DNA from: Actinoplanes philippinensis
Lineage (GTDB): Bacteria > Actinomycetota > Actinomycetes > Mycobacteriales > Micromonosporaceae
DNA: 39,176 nt
Direction of reading: 5' to 3'
Assembly (NCBI RefSeq): GCF_900113015.1
Contig: NZ_FONV01000036.1
Coordinates: forward strand, 1 to 39,176
Position numbers and translations under genes: made by a program. The notes below the pieces were generated by a model, which made no database searches, had not been told where the DNA came from, and saw only the letters and a list, made by a program, of their open reading frames with translations. Positions 31,116 through 38,804 of the stretch are shown one piece after another; within the stretch, counting starts at the first letter, position 1, and each line of letters begins with the position of its first letter.

Positions 31116-32785
31116 AAGCGGCGAGCCCGTACCGCGACCATTTCCGTCGTGGTGCGGGCGCTCAGAAACGCGGTCAGCAGCCGCACACCGGGCGTCGCCA
31201 GACTCAGCGCCGCCCACCCCAGAACCGGGCCCACACCCGGGCTGACCAGCCGCAACAGGTCCGCGGCGCGCTCCGGCGCGGTCGGATCCAGACCATGGAT
31301 CGCGGCGAGGTGCAACACCAGCTCAGCGTGCGTGATCACGGTTGCGGCGCCAAGAGCGACGGGGGCGTACGGGCCGGCCAGCGCCCCCGCGCCGCCTCGC
31401 AGCCCCGCCGAGCGGGTGAACCGCTGCACCGCCAGCCTCGCGAGAGCGTCCCGCGATGCGGTGGGATAGGTCGAACGGGCATGATCCGTCCAGGTTTGCG
31501 CGCGGGGCCCGAGAGCCTGCACCAGGGCCTGGGCGAGGATCTCGGGGGTACGGGACGGCTCGGCCAGCAGTTGCTCCCCGATCGAGTCGACACGCCGTGG
31601 GGCCGGGTGAGCCTTGACCACGCGCAGCGCCGGTCGTGTCACCTCGGTCTCCGGCTGGTCGGCGGGGTGCTGGGCGCCGGCTGCCGATTCCGTGGATGCC
31701 GGCTCGGTCGCCACCTGTGCCGGGGTGACCTGCGTCACCGCCGGCTCTGCCTTCTTTGCGGGCCCGGTCTTCTTTGCGGCGGTGGCCTTTTTCGCTGGTG
31801 ATGCCTTCTTGGCCGCAGCGCGCTTCGCCGGAGTTGTGACAACGGGCTCTGCGGCCAAGCCCTCGGCGGCTGCGACGCTTTCCGCCGGTTGGACGGCTGC
31901 CGAGTCTTCGGCAGCCGTCGAGTCTTCGGCGGGTTGAGCGGCTACCAAGTCTTCGGTTGGCTCGGTGGTTGCCGGGTTTTCGGTCTGTTGGGCGGTTGCC
32001 GGGTTCTCGGTCGGTTCGGTGGTTGCCGGGTTCTCGGCTGGTCCGGCGGGCTCGGAGGCTGCTGGGGGGAAGGCCGGTTCCGCCGAGGTCTCAGGGCCGA
32101 CCGACGTGGCCGCACCTGGAGTTTCGACAGTTCGAGGTGCGCTGACGCGCCCAGGCCTGGTCGGGGTCTTGCGGCCGCTTGGCCCGCTCGCCGACCGGGC
32201 CGGTTTGGTCGCGGCCGGAGAGTCCACCGGTGCGGCTGCGGTAGTGGGTTCGGCCGGCTTTGCGGCGGTGGGTTCGGCCGGCTTTGCGGCGGTGGGTTCG
32301 GCCGGCTTTGCGGCGGTGGGTTCGGCCGGCTTGGTTACCGCCCGGCGGTCGGGTGGCTTCGTTACCACGCGAGGGGCAGCCGGCTTGGTTGCCGCACGAG
32401 GGGCGGCTGGCTTGTTGATCGGCTTGGGGTCGGCCGGTTCGGTTGCCGCCGGAGGAGTCACCGGTTGGGTGGTTTCGGGCTCGGCTGGTTCGGCGGGTGA
32501 GGTGCTACGCGGCTGTTCCGGACCGCGGACCGGCTGCGACGGCACGGCAGCGGGACGGCCTGCTTTGCGCGGGGCGCGGCGTGGGCGGGCTTCCTCCGAA
32601 CTCGATGGTGTGTGACCTTCGGCACCCGCATCAGGCTGTGGTGGTTGGAAGGTGACCGCCGGCGGCGCGCCGCGACGCCCAGGGGCCGCGGCCGACCGAT
32701 CGGCAGACGGCGTCTGCTCGGGCGTGCTGAACGGGCTTCGCGGATCCCGAGCCCGCGGAGCCTCCCGGCGCGTGTTCTCCTCCAT
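31073..32785 (-). CDS. Low-complexity Pro/Ala/Lys-rich protein with C-terminal helical domain
   Basis: The product is 570 residues from the ATG at 32785. The first ~370 residues are low-complexity: Pro/Ala/Arg stretches, four KPAEPTAA-type repeats, ENPATTEPT repeats, then AKRAAAKKASPAKKATAAKK-type histone-H1-like repeats. The C-terminal ~190 residues are different: an ordinary alpha-helical domain (EQLLAEPSRTPEILAQALVQAL, DALARLAVQRFTRSAGL) with hydrophobic helices (LAGPYAPVALGAATVITHAELVLHLAAIHGL). The lysine tract could bind nucleic acid or teichoic acids, but the hydrophobic end suggests membrane association. I do not recognise the family. It overlaps the end of the convergent CPBP gene. 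Confidence 0.75.
   Translation of the reverse strand: MEENTRREAPRARDPRSPFSTPEQTPSADRSAAAPGRRGAPPAVTFQPPQPDAGAEGHTPSSSEEARPRRAPRKAGRPAAVPSQPVRGPEQPRSTSPAEPAEPETTQPVTPPAATEPADPKPINKPAAPRAATKPAAPRVVTKPPDRRAVTKPAEPTAAKPAEPTAAKPAEPTAAKPAEPTTAAAPVDSPAATKPARSASGPSGRKTPTRPGRVSAPRTVETPGAATSVGPETSAEPAFPPAASEPAGPAENPATTEPTENPATAQQTENPATTEPTEDLVAAQPAEDSTAAEDSAAVQPAESVAAAEGLAAEPVVTTPAKRAAAKKASPAKKATAAKKTGPAKKAEPAVTQVTPAQVATEPASTESAAGAQHPADQPETEVTRPALRVVKAHPAPRRVDSIGEQLLAEPSRTPEILAQALVQALGPRAQTWTDHARSTYPTASRDALARLAVQRFTRSAGLRGGAGALAGPYAPVALGAATVITHAELVLHLAAIHGLDPTAPERAADLLRLVSPGVGPVLGWAALSLATPGVRLLTAFLSARTTTEMVAVRARRFYAESQVSQESGRS
32244..32332 (-). repeat. 24-bp tandem repeat encoding KPAEPTAA
   Basis: GTGGGTTCGGCCGGCTTTGC plus GGCG (plus-strand reading) is repeated perfectly at 32244, 32268 and 32292, with a fourth partial copy from 32316. 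It lies in frame inside the Pro/Ala/Lys-rich protein gene and so adds eight residues per unit. Confidence 0.9.
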
Positions 32786-32927
32786 CGCTGGAAGCCTAGT
32801 CGCCTCCGCTACGTTTCGCCTGTTCGCGCCCGGTCGCGAAGATCTCCGGTGCGCCGGATGCCTACCTCTTTGTGCGGCCGTCACCGGGTCCGGTATTGTC
32901 AAGCCTCGGTGGCCCTCGGGCTACCGG

Positions 32928-33018
32928 GGAGACTTCGCCTAGTCTGGTCTATGGCGCCGCACTGCTAATGCGGTTGGGGTTTTAAAGCCCCTCCCGGGTT
33001 CGAATCCCGGAGTCTCCG
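32928..33018 (+). tRNA. tRNA-Ser (anticodon GCT)
   Basis: Class II tRNA of 91 bases: acceptor GGAGACT/AGTCTCC, discriminator G, anticodon loop CTGCTAA with GCT, long variable arm and T-loop GTTCGAATC. No encoded CCA. Confidence 0.96.
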
Positions 33019-33059
33019 CGCAAAAGTCGGTGTTGTAGGCTGACTGAGCAACAAGGCAA

Positions 33060-33132
33060 GCGCCCGTAGCTCAATGGATAGAGCATCTGACTACGGATCA
33101 GAAGGTTAGGGGTTCGAGTCCCTTCGGGCGCA
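33060..33132 (+). tRNA. tRNA-Arg (anticodon ACG)
   Basis: A 73-base tRNA with acceptor GCGCCCG/CGGGCGC, discriminator A, anticodon stem-loop TCTGA CTACGGA TCAGA (anticodon ACG, whose A is normally edited to inosine) and T-loop GTTCGAGTC. It lies 41 bases after tRNA-Ser(GCT), probably in one transcript. Confidence 0.96.
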
Positions 33133-33139
33133 CAAAGTG

Positions 33140-33180
33140 GTCAAGGCCGTGAGCCGCGGAAACGCGGTCACGGCCTTGAC
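33140..33180 (+). terminator. Long terminator hairpin after the tRNA pair
   Basis: A perfect 13-bp stem (GTCAAGGCCGTGA and complement) is extended by CCGCG/CGCGG with a GAAA tetraloop and one bulged G. TGTTTT follows, so this is a strong intrinsic terminator for tRNA-Arg. Confidence 0.92.
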
Positions 33181-33319
33181 TGTTTTCCCCAAGTTCGGCT
33201 CTGCTGTCCCGCATGATGGGATCGCGGTGATCGGATGGTGGTCGCGTGTCGCAGACGTGTCGATCCCTTTTGGAATTAGCCCGGTCGGGCTTTGAATCCA
33301 TCAATCCCATGGGGGCATC

Positions 33320-33415
33320 ATGAGCGCCGAAGCAGTAGGCGCGGGAATGCCGACCCAGGAGACGCTGGACGACCTTGCTCAGATGGCCGCCGCTGACGAG
33401 CACCACCACTACTAA
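33320..33415 (+). CDS. Candidate 31-residue peptide ending in a His-rich tail
   Basis: ATG at 33320 follows GGGGG by 4 bases and runs to TAA at 33413-33415. The product is MSAEAVGAGMPTQETLDDLA followed by QMAAADEHHHY: a short amphipathic region, then DEHHHY. Codon use is G/C-rich and Shine-Dalgarno spacing is good, but a 31-codon frame can occur by chance. It might be a leader or precursor peptide, or a small metal-binding peptide; no modifying enzyme is nearby. A short hairpin (33278-33291) lies upstream. Confidence 0.4.
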   Translation: MSAEAVGAGMPTQETLDDLAQMAAADEHHHY

Positions 33416-33430
33416 CTGAGTCCTGAGAGA

Positions 33431-33690
33431 GTGCTGTCAGTCGAGTCTCTTCGGGTGGCATCCGGTGGCGCGGGCTCATGGGCACCGGGGGCGGCCTTCG
33501 GCCTGCCGGCCGGGGGCGGCGCCGCGATGGCCAGGGTGCTGGTCACGGTGTTCGGGCCGGCGCTGTCCGGTTGGCAGGCCGAGCTGCTCGCGCAGCCGGC
33601 CGTGTGGGCGGCGCCGCTCGCGTCCACGGGCTCGCTGATGACCCGCGGCCGGATGCCTGCGGACGTGGGCGCGACGATGCCGGCGGTTGT
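33431..33690 (+). pseudogene. Possible remnant of a sodium:solute (acetate-type) symporter C-terminus
   Basis: The frame from 33431 contains AMARVLVTVFGPALSGWQAE, then LLAQPAVWAAPLASTGSLMT and RGRMPADVGATM. This resembles, in order, the last membrane helix and the short cytoplasmic tail of actinobacterial cation/acetate symporters. It has no upstream helices, no good start, and runs into the 14-bp repeat at 33691. It is best read as a decayed fragment; the family match is from memory. Confidence 0.35.
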
Positions 33691-33760
33691 ACGCCCCGGG
33701 AGTCACGCCCCGGGAGTCACGCCCCGGGAGTCACGCCCCGGGAGTCACGCCCCGGGAGTC
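33691..33760. repeat. Five perfect 14-bp tandem repeats (ACGCCCCGGGAGTC)
   Basis: Units start at 33691, 33705, 33719, 33733 and 33747, all identical, each with a CCCGGG core. An A/T-rich patch (ATGTTTAAGAAACTTTAAGG) follows immediately. The unit length is not a multiple of three, so it is not a coding repeat. Confidence 0.95.
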
Positions 33761-33866
33761 ATGTTTAAGAAACTTTAAGGAACGCTTGCTCAGTGTCATG
33801 AACTGCTGCCACATCACTGCTCGTACATCTCGGCACAAGCAGTACCGAGACGAAGTGGAGCGGTGC

Positions 33867-34757
33867 ATGTATCGACGCGGAGTCAGCAGCCGGACGCGCA
33901 AGCTGGTGATTGGAGGTGCCGCCGCAGCGCTGCTGGGCTCGGCGCTCGCGGTCGGCACGGGGATGAGCCAGGCCGCCGAGTCCGGAGCCGGCTCCGACAG
34001 CATCAGCGCTTTGGTGCCGGCGCTGGGTTTCAGTCCGGGAAATCCGAACGCTACGGCCGACCGGGTGGGTCCTACCGGGGTGAACGTTCCGGGTCGCTGC
34101 CCGCCCACTCAGGCGCAGGTGAACGCGCAGGTGGCGCTGAAGAATGCGAGCCTTCCGAGTGGAACGGATCTTGAGAGTCGCATTCAACGTTTTGAAAGGA
34201 CGTTGTCGGCTGTTCAGGACTTGAAGTGTCCGGCGTCTTCCACGACTTTGCTGGGCCGCTTGAATTCCTTGACCGCGCTGCGTGGAAACGCGAACCGTGA
34301 CAACATCCTCCGTGGTTTGGGTGTGAACGAAACGCCGGCGGACAGGGCCGCAGGATCCGGTAACGCGGGCGCGAGTGGCGCGACAGGGAACGCCGGAGCC
34401 GGCTCCGACAAGATCAGCGCTTTGGTGCCGGCGCTGGGTTTCAGTCCGGGAAATCCGAACGCTACGGCCGACCGGGTGGGTCCTACCGGGGTGAACGTTC
34501 CGGGTCGCTGCCCGCCCACTCAGGCGCAGGTGAACGCGCAGGTGGCGCTGAAGAATGCGAGCCTTCCGAGTGGAACGGATCTTGAGAGTCGCATTCAACG
34601 TTTTGAAAGGACGTTGTCGGCTATTCAGGACTTGAAGTGTCCGGCGTCTTCCACGACTTTGCTGGGCCGCTTGAAATCCTTGACCGCGCTGCGTGGAAAC
34701 GCGAACCGCGACAACATCCTGCGTGGTTTGGGTCTGAACGAAACGCCGGCGGGATAA
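33867..34757 (+). CDS. Secreted protein built of two near-identical repeats
   Basis: The product is 296 residues. ATG 33867 has TGGAG 7 bases upstream, and a signal peptide follows (RRGVSSRTRKLVIGGAAAAL through SQA-AES). The mature protein is two copies of a ~120-residue module (DKISALVPALGFSPGNPNAT through NILRGLGLNETPA) joined by a Gly/Ala/Ser linker (AAGSGNAGASGATGNAG). Each module has two cysteines (GRCPPTQAQ and DLKCPAS) and is mainly helical after the first third. I do not recognise the family; an extracellular role is inferred. The DNA copies differ at only a few positions. Codon use is less G/C-biased than in neighbouring genes. Confidence 0.85.
   Translation: MYRRGVSSRTRKLVIGGAAAALLGSALAVGTGMSQAAESGAGSDSISALVPALGFSPGNPNATADRVGPTGVNVPGRCPPTQAQVNAQVALKNASLPSGTDLESRIQRFERTLSAVQDLKCPASSTTLLGRLNSLTALRGNANRDNILRGLGVNETPADRAAGSGNAGASGATGNAGAGSDKISALVPALGFSPGNPNATADRVGPTGVNVPGRCPPTQAQVNAQVALKNASLPSGTDLESRIQRFERTLSAIQDLKCPASSTTLLGRLKSLTALRGNANRDNILRGLGLNETPAG
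33982..34752 (+). repeat. ~360-bp near-perfect direct repeat, offset 411 bp
   Basis: Copy 1 runs about 33982-34341 and copy 2 about 34393-34752. Differences seen are few (AGC/AAG, GTT/ATT, AAT/AAA, CGT/CGC, CTC/CTG, GTG/CTG), so DNA identity is well above 95 percent. The joining 51 bases encode the linker. Confidence 0.92.
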
Positions 34758-35094
34758 AGCCGGGCAATCCGGCGCTGCAAAAAACGTCAGCGAAATAAGC
34801 GGCGGCAACCGGACCCTTCGCGGATCCTGATGCACGGCACGGAACCGCCTCGCCGGAGGCCCTCGCACCACGGGGGTCTCCGGCGCTTCCGTATGTGCGC
34901 CATGCGCGCGCGGTGATCTTCAGCGTGCTGACCGACACGGCTGTACGGGCACCCGATCTCGCGCATTTCTCAGCAGCCGGACGGGGGCACTGCGACCCTC
35001 TCGCACGTCGGGTGTCCCTCGTGGTGGGTACGCAGGGTGCGATTCCGGCCGTACCGCGCTTAAGGTGGGCGGTTGGCGTTGGCGGAAGGTGATG
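34758..35094. other. Intergenic region between the repeat protein and the SNF2 gene
   Basis: Contains one terminator-like hairpin (34851-34885). No credible gene or clear promoter box was found; short frames here look like noise. Confidence 0.5.
34851..34885 (+). terminator. Terminator-like hairpin after the repeat protein gene
   Basis: CGCCGGAGGCCC pairs with GGGTCTCCGGCG (one G-T pair) around an 11-base loop. No T-run follows, which is common in these genomes. Confidence 0.55.
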
Positions 35095-38000
35095 ATGGCG
35101 AAGCTGGTCCTGTCCCCGGAGGAATCCGCCCTCTGCGAGGTGGTCGGGGTCCGCACCTTCCTCCGGGCGCGTGCGATGGTGGCCGACGGCGAGATTCTTG
35201 TCCAGGCCGCAGGCTCCGGTCAGGCGGTCGGTTCCGGTAAGGCGGTCGGCCGGCTCCGTGACGGCGGAGTCGTGGCCGGCGAGTTGACCTCCGGGGCAAC
35301 GCCCGACCTGAGCGGTGTGTGTACCTGCGCCGACCCGGATTGCCTTCACATCGTGGCGCTGCTGATCGCCGCTCGGCAGGAGACCGCACCTGCGGAGTCC
35401 GTGGCGCCGGCGCAACGGCGGCCGAGGACGAGCCGGTGGGAGTCCCAGCTGTCGGCGTGGATGCGGGATGTGGCCGGGCCGCCACTGCCGCAGCCCGCAG
35501 AACCGGGCCTCGGCCTGCAGTTCGAGCTGGTGACCGGATACCTTCCCCGGAGTCGCAGGACCGGGCAGCGGTTGTCGCTGCGTCCGGTTCTGCCGGGCCG
35601 CAAAGGCTGGGTACGGACCGGGATCACCTGGCACTCGATCAGCTACGCCGGAGGCCCCTCACCCGCCCTGGAACACCACCGTCGGCTGCTCAACGAAATC
35701 GTCAAACTGTCCGGCTCGTACACGCCCTACTACGGCAGCGGCAGCACGAATCTGTTCCTCGACGAGTTCGGCAGCCGGCGGATCTGGGACCTGCTGGCCG
35801 AGGCGCAGGAGTCCGGCCTGCCGCTGGTGCAGTACGGCAAGAACGCCGCACCGGTGATCGTGGCTCGCCGCCCGGCATCGGTGTCGCTGCAGGTGGACCG
35901 GGTCGACGGAGGCCTGTCACTGCAAGCCGTGATGCAGGTCGACGGCACGCCGGTCGACACCGAGCACACGATGTTCATCGGCGAGCCGGCGCACGGCATC
36001 GCCTCGTGGGGTGCGGAGGCCGGGCAGGTGCTGCGGCTGGCTCCGCTGGTCCGTCCACTCCCGAAATCGGCTCGTAAGGTCCTGACGGCACCGAGCATCC
36101 GGATCCCGGGCGGCCAGGAGGAGCGGTTCTTCGCCGAGTTCTACCCGGGCCTGGTCCGGCAGCTGGAGGTCGTACCGGCGGGACCGGACGTGAACCTGCC
36201 TGACGTGACTGCTCCGGCTCTGACGATGACGCTGACCGCTGAACGCGGGCACCGGCTGCGCTTGCGCTGGGAGTGGATGTTCGAGGTGGGCGGCGGCCGG
36301 CACGCCGAGCCGCTGTGGTCGCCGACGCTTTCCGAGGAACAAGCTCATCTCGTACGGAAAGCAAGTGATCTTGTTGGGTCTGAACTGCTCGAAGCGGGTT
36401 TGACTGGTCCTCGGCTCGCTGCGGAATCGGTGCTCGGCGGCGACGCGATGATCCATTTCTTGAGTGCGGTGGTTCCCGCGCTGGTGGAACTCGGTGTGAC
36501 AGTGGTGGAGCCGGCCGGGGACTGGGACCTTCAGGAGAGCGAAGCACCGCCGGTCATCACGTTCGCCAGTGCCGCACAGGCTGACGAGCACGACTGGTTC
36601 GACCTGTCGGTACGCGTCGAGGTGGGCGGCGAACAGGTCGGCTTCGAGGATCTCTTCGTCGGGCTTGCCCGCGACCAGGAGTTCCTGATCCTGCCGAGCG
36701 GCACCTACTTCGCCCTCGATCGGCCGGAGTTCCGGCAGCTGCGCGAGTTGATCGCCGAGTCCCGTGCGCTCACCGACAGCCCGCCGGGCGTTCTGCGGGT
36801 CGGCCGGTTCCAGGCCGGCGTCTGGGACGAGCTGGCCGAGCTGGGTGAGCTGGCGGGTCAGGCAGCCGACTGGCAGCGCACGGTGGCCACGCTGAGCGAG
36901 GCCGGAATTCGCCTCGACCAGCCGGTTCCGGCCGAGGTCGACGCCGAGCTGCGCCCCTACCAGCTGGAGGGCTTCCGCTGGCTCGCGGCGCTGCACGACA
37001 ACGGGCTCGGCGGCATCCTCGCCGACGACATGGGCCTCGGCAAGACTCTGCAGGCTCTCGCGCTGCTCTGCCATGCCCGCAAACACGGCCGGTTCCTGGT
37101 CGTCGCGCCGGCCAGCGTTGTGCACAACTGGGCAGCTGAGGCCGCCCGATTCACCCCCGATCTCGAGGTACGAGCGATCGCCTCCACCGCGGCCCGGCGA
37201 GGAGTCGAGCTGGCCGAGGCGGTCGAAGGCGCCGATGTCGTGGTCACCTCCTACACCCTGTTCCGCCTGGAGTACGACGACTACGCGGAGCTGGAGTGGG
37301 CCGGCCTGGTGCTCGACGAGGCGCAGTTCGTGAAGAACCCGCAGTCGCAGGCGTACAAATGTGCCCGCCGGCTCCCGGCGCCCTTCAAAGTCGCCATCAC
37401 CGGTACGCCGATGGAGAACAACCTCGCCGAGCTGTGGGCACTCTGCTCGATCGCGGCGCCCGGCCTCTTCCCCCGGCTCGACCGGTTCACCGAGTACTAC
37501 CGTCACCCGATCGAACGCGAACACGATCAGGATCGGCTGGCCCAGTTGCGCCGCCGGATCCGCCCGCTGGTGCTGCGCCGCCGCAAGAGCGAGGTCGCCG
37601 CCGAACTACCGGCCAAGCAGGAACAGGTGGTCGAGGTCGACCTGTCGCCAGGGCATCGCAAGATCTATCAACGGTATCTGCAGCGGGAGCGACAGAAGGT
37701 GCTCGGCCTGCTCGGCGACCTGGAGAAGAACCGGTTCGAGATCTTCCGCTCACTGACCCTGCTGCGACAGGCCAGCTTGGACGTCGCGCTGGTCGACGAG
37801 CAACACCGGGCAGTTTCGTCGACGAAACTCGACCTGCTCGTGGAACAACTCGCCGACATCGCCGCCGAGGGCCACCGCACCTTGGTATTCAGCCAGTTCA
37901 CCCGTTTCCTCGGCGCTGCCCGCGAGCGGTTGGAGCAGGCCGGCATCGCCTGCGCGTACCTGGACGGCACCACCCGCAACCGCAAGCGCGTGGTCGAGGA

Positions 38001-38322
38001 GTTCAAGACCGGGACCGCGCCGGTCTTCCTGATCAGTCTGAAGGCCGGCGGGTTCGGTCTGAACCTGACCGAGGCGGACTACTGCATCCTGCTCGACCCG
38101 TGGTGGAACCCCGCCACCGAAGCACAGGCCGTGGACCGCGCCCACCGCATCGGCCAGGCCCGTAACGTGATGGTCTACCGCCTGGTAGCGCGCGACACCA
38201 TCGAGGAGAAGGTGATGGCCCTGCAGGCACGCAAGGCCGAACTGTTCGCCGGAGTGATGGACGGCGGAGAATTCGCGTCCGCGGGACTCAACGCCGCCGA
38301 CATCCGCGAACTGCTGGGCTGA
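35095..38322 (+). CDS. SNF2-family ATPase with SWIM zinc-binding domain
   Basis: This 1075-residue DNA-translocating ATPase probably acts on chromatin, transcription or repair complexes. ATG 35095 lies 5 bases after GGAAGG; an adjacent ATG at 35092 is also possible. The SWIM motif is CTCADPDCLH (Cys76, Cys78, Cys83, His85; CxCx4CxH). After a ~500-residue beta-rich middle part come the helicase motifs: DDMGLGKT (644-651), LDEAQFVKN (DEAQ 741-744), ITGTPMENNLAELWAL, LVFSQFTRFL, ISLKAGGFGLNLTEADYCIL and DRAHRIGQARNVMVYRLVA. These are typical of bacterial HepA/RapA-related SNF2 proteins with SWIM domains. The exact cellular task is unknown. The next gene starts 7 bases after the stop. Confidence 0.95.
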   Translation: MAKLVLSPEESALCEVVGVRTFLRARAMVADGEILVQAAGSGQAVGSGKAVGRLRDGGVVAGELTSGATPDLSGVCTCADPDCLHIVALLIAARQETAPAESVAPAQRRPRTSRWESQLSAWMRDVAGPPLPQPAEPGLGLQFELVTGYLPRSRRTGQRLSLRPVLPGRKGWVRTGITWHSISYAGGPSPALEHHRRLLNEIVKLSGSYTPYYGSGSTNLFLDEFGSRRIWDLLAEAQESGLPLVQYGKNAAPVIVARRPASVSLQVDRVDGGLSLQAVMQVDGTPVDTEHTMFIGEPAHGIASWGAEAGQVLRLAPLVRPLPKSARKVLTAPSIRIPGGQEERFFAEFYPGLVRQLEVVPAGPDVNLPDVTAPALTMTLTAERGHRLRLRWEWMFEVGGGRHAEPLWSPTLSEEQAHLVRKASDLVGSELLEAGLTGPRLAAESVLGGDAMIHFLSAVVPALVELGVTVVEPAGDWDLQESEAPPVITFASAAQADEHDWFDLSVRVEVGGEQVGFEDLFVGLARDQEFLILPSGTYFALDRPEFRQLRELIAESRALTDSPPGVLRVGRFQAGVWDELAELGELAGQAADWQRTVATLSEAGIRLDQPVPAEVDAELRPYQLEGFRWLAALHDNGLGGILADDMGLGKTLQALALLCHARKHGRFLVVAPASVVHNWAAEAARFTPDLEVRAIASTAARRGVELAEAVEGADVVVTSYTLFRLEYDDYAELEWAGLVLDEAQFVKNPQSQAYKCARRLPAPFKVAITGTPMENNLAELWALCSIAAPGLFPRLDRFTEYYRHPIEREHDQDRLAQLRRRIRPLVLRRRKSEVAAELPAKQEQVVEVDLSPGHRKIYQRYLQRERQKVLGLLGDLEKNRFEIFRSLTLLRQASLDVALVDEQHRAVSSTKLDLLVEQLADIAAEGHRTLVFSQFTRFLGAARERLEQAGIACAYLDGTTRNRKRVVEEFKTGTAPVFLISLKAGGFGLNLTEADYCILLDPWWNPATEAQAVDRAHRIGQARNVMVYRLVARDTIEEKVMALQARKAELFAGVMDGGEFASAGLNAADIRELLG

Positions 38323-38329
38323 CTACGTA

Positions 38330-38734
38330 GTGCCCGGAACCCTCGCCGTTCTGATCGTTGTCGCGGCGCTGGCGGAGGGCCTGGTCGCCGGTTTGGGCGC
38401 GATGGCGTGGTCGGATCATCGTGCCGGGGGATTCACCACCGAGGAAGCCTTGCCGTTCGTTGTGGCCGGGGTGTCCGCAGCGGCAGGTGTCGTATTCGCG
38501 GTCCTGGCGATGATCGCGTTGTTGCGTGGCCGCTCAGGACGTGGTCTTGCCCGGGCCGCGGTCAACCTGTCCTGGCTTCGGCTGGGGGCCGTGATCATCG
38601 CGCTGGCGACGGTCGCGCTCAACGCCAGCGTCACGTCTGCGTTTCCACTGGTGGGCATGGTGCTTGCGGTGGGCGACGGCATCGGCGGTCTGGTCGTCAC
38701 CGGCGCGGCTGCTCGCCGTACCAGCGATGGGTGA
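38330..38734 (+). CDS. Small membrane protein of unknown function
   Basis: This 134-residue protein starts with GTG at 38330, 7 bases after the SNF2 stop, so it is likely co-transcribed. It has four hydrophobic segments at about 5-25, 42-65, 82-102 and 106-126, with a short Arg-rich loop (LRGRSGRGLARAA) between segments 2 and 3. No family is recognised. Its role next to the SNF2 ATPase is unknown. Confidence 0.75.
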   Translation: MPGTLAVLIVVAALAEGLVAGLGAMAWSDHRAGGFTTEEALPFVVAGVSAAAGVVFAVLAMIALLRGRSGRGLARAAVNLSWLRLGAVIIALATVALNASVTSAFPLVGMVLAVGDGIGGLVVTGAAARRTSDG

Positions 38735-38758
38735 ACCGCCCACCTTGCCGGTGCCGTG

Positions 38759-38793
38759 CCGTGCCCGCCCGGTGTGCTGCCGGGCGGGCACGG
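38759..38793. terminator. Bidirectional terminator hairpin
   Basis: A perfect 14-bp stem (CCGTGCCCGCCCGG and its complement) encloses a 7-base loop, midway between the convergent ends at 38734 and 38805. Confidence 0.85.
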
Positions 38794-38804
38794 TGCGTGG
38801 CGGA

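Noticed and set aside
33691..33780. Replication-origin interpretation of the iteron-like repeats
   Set aside because: There is no DnaA-box cluster or replication initiator gene nearby, so a VNTR or regulatory array is the simpler reading.
33765..34871. Antisense frame with repeated segments
   Set aside because: It repeats only because the secreted gene on the other strand is duplicated.
35917..37524. 535-codon minus-strand frame inside the SNF2 gene
   Set aside because: Antisense shadow of a gene with complete SNF2 motifs; composition is typical of high-GC shadow frames.
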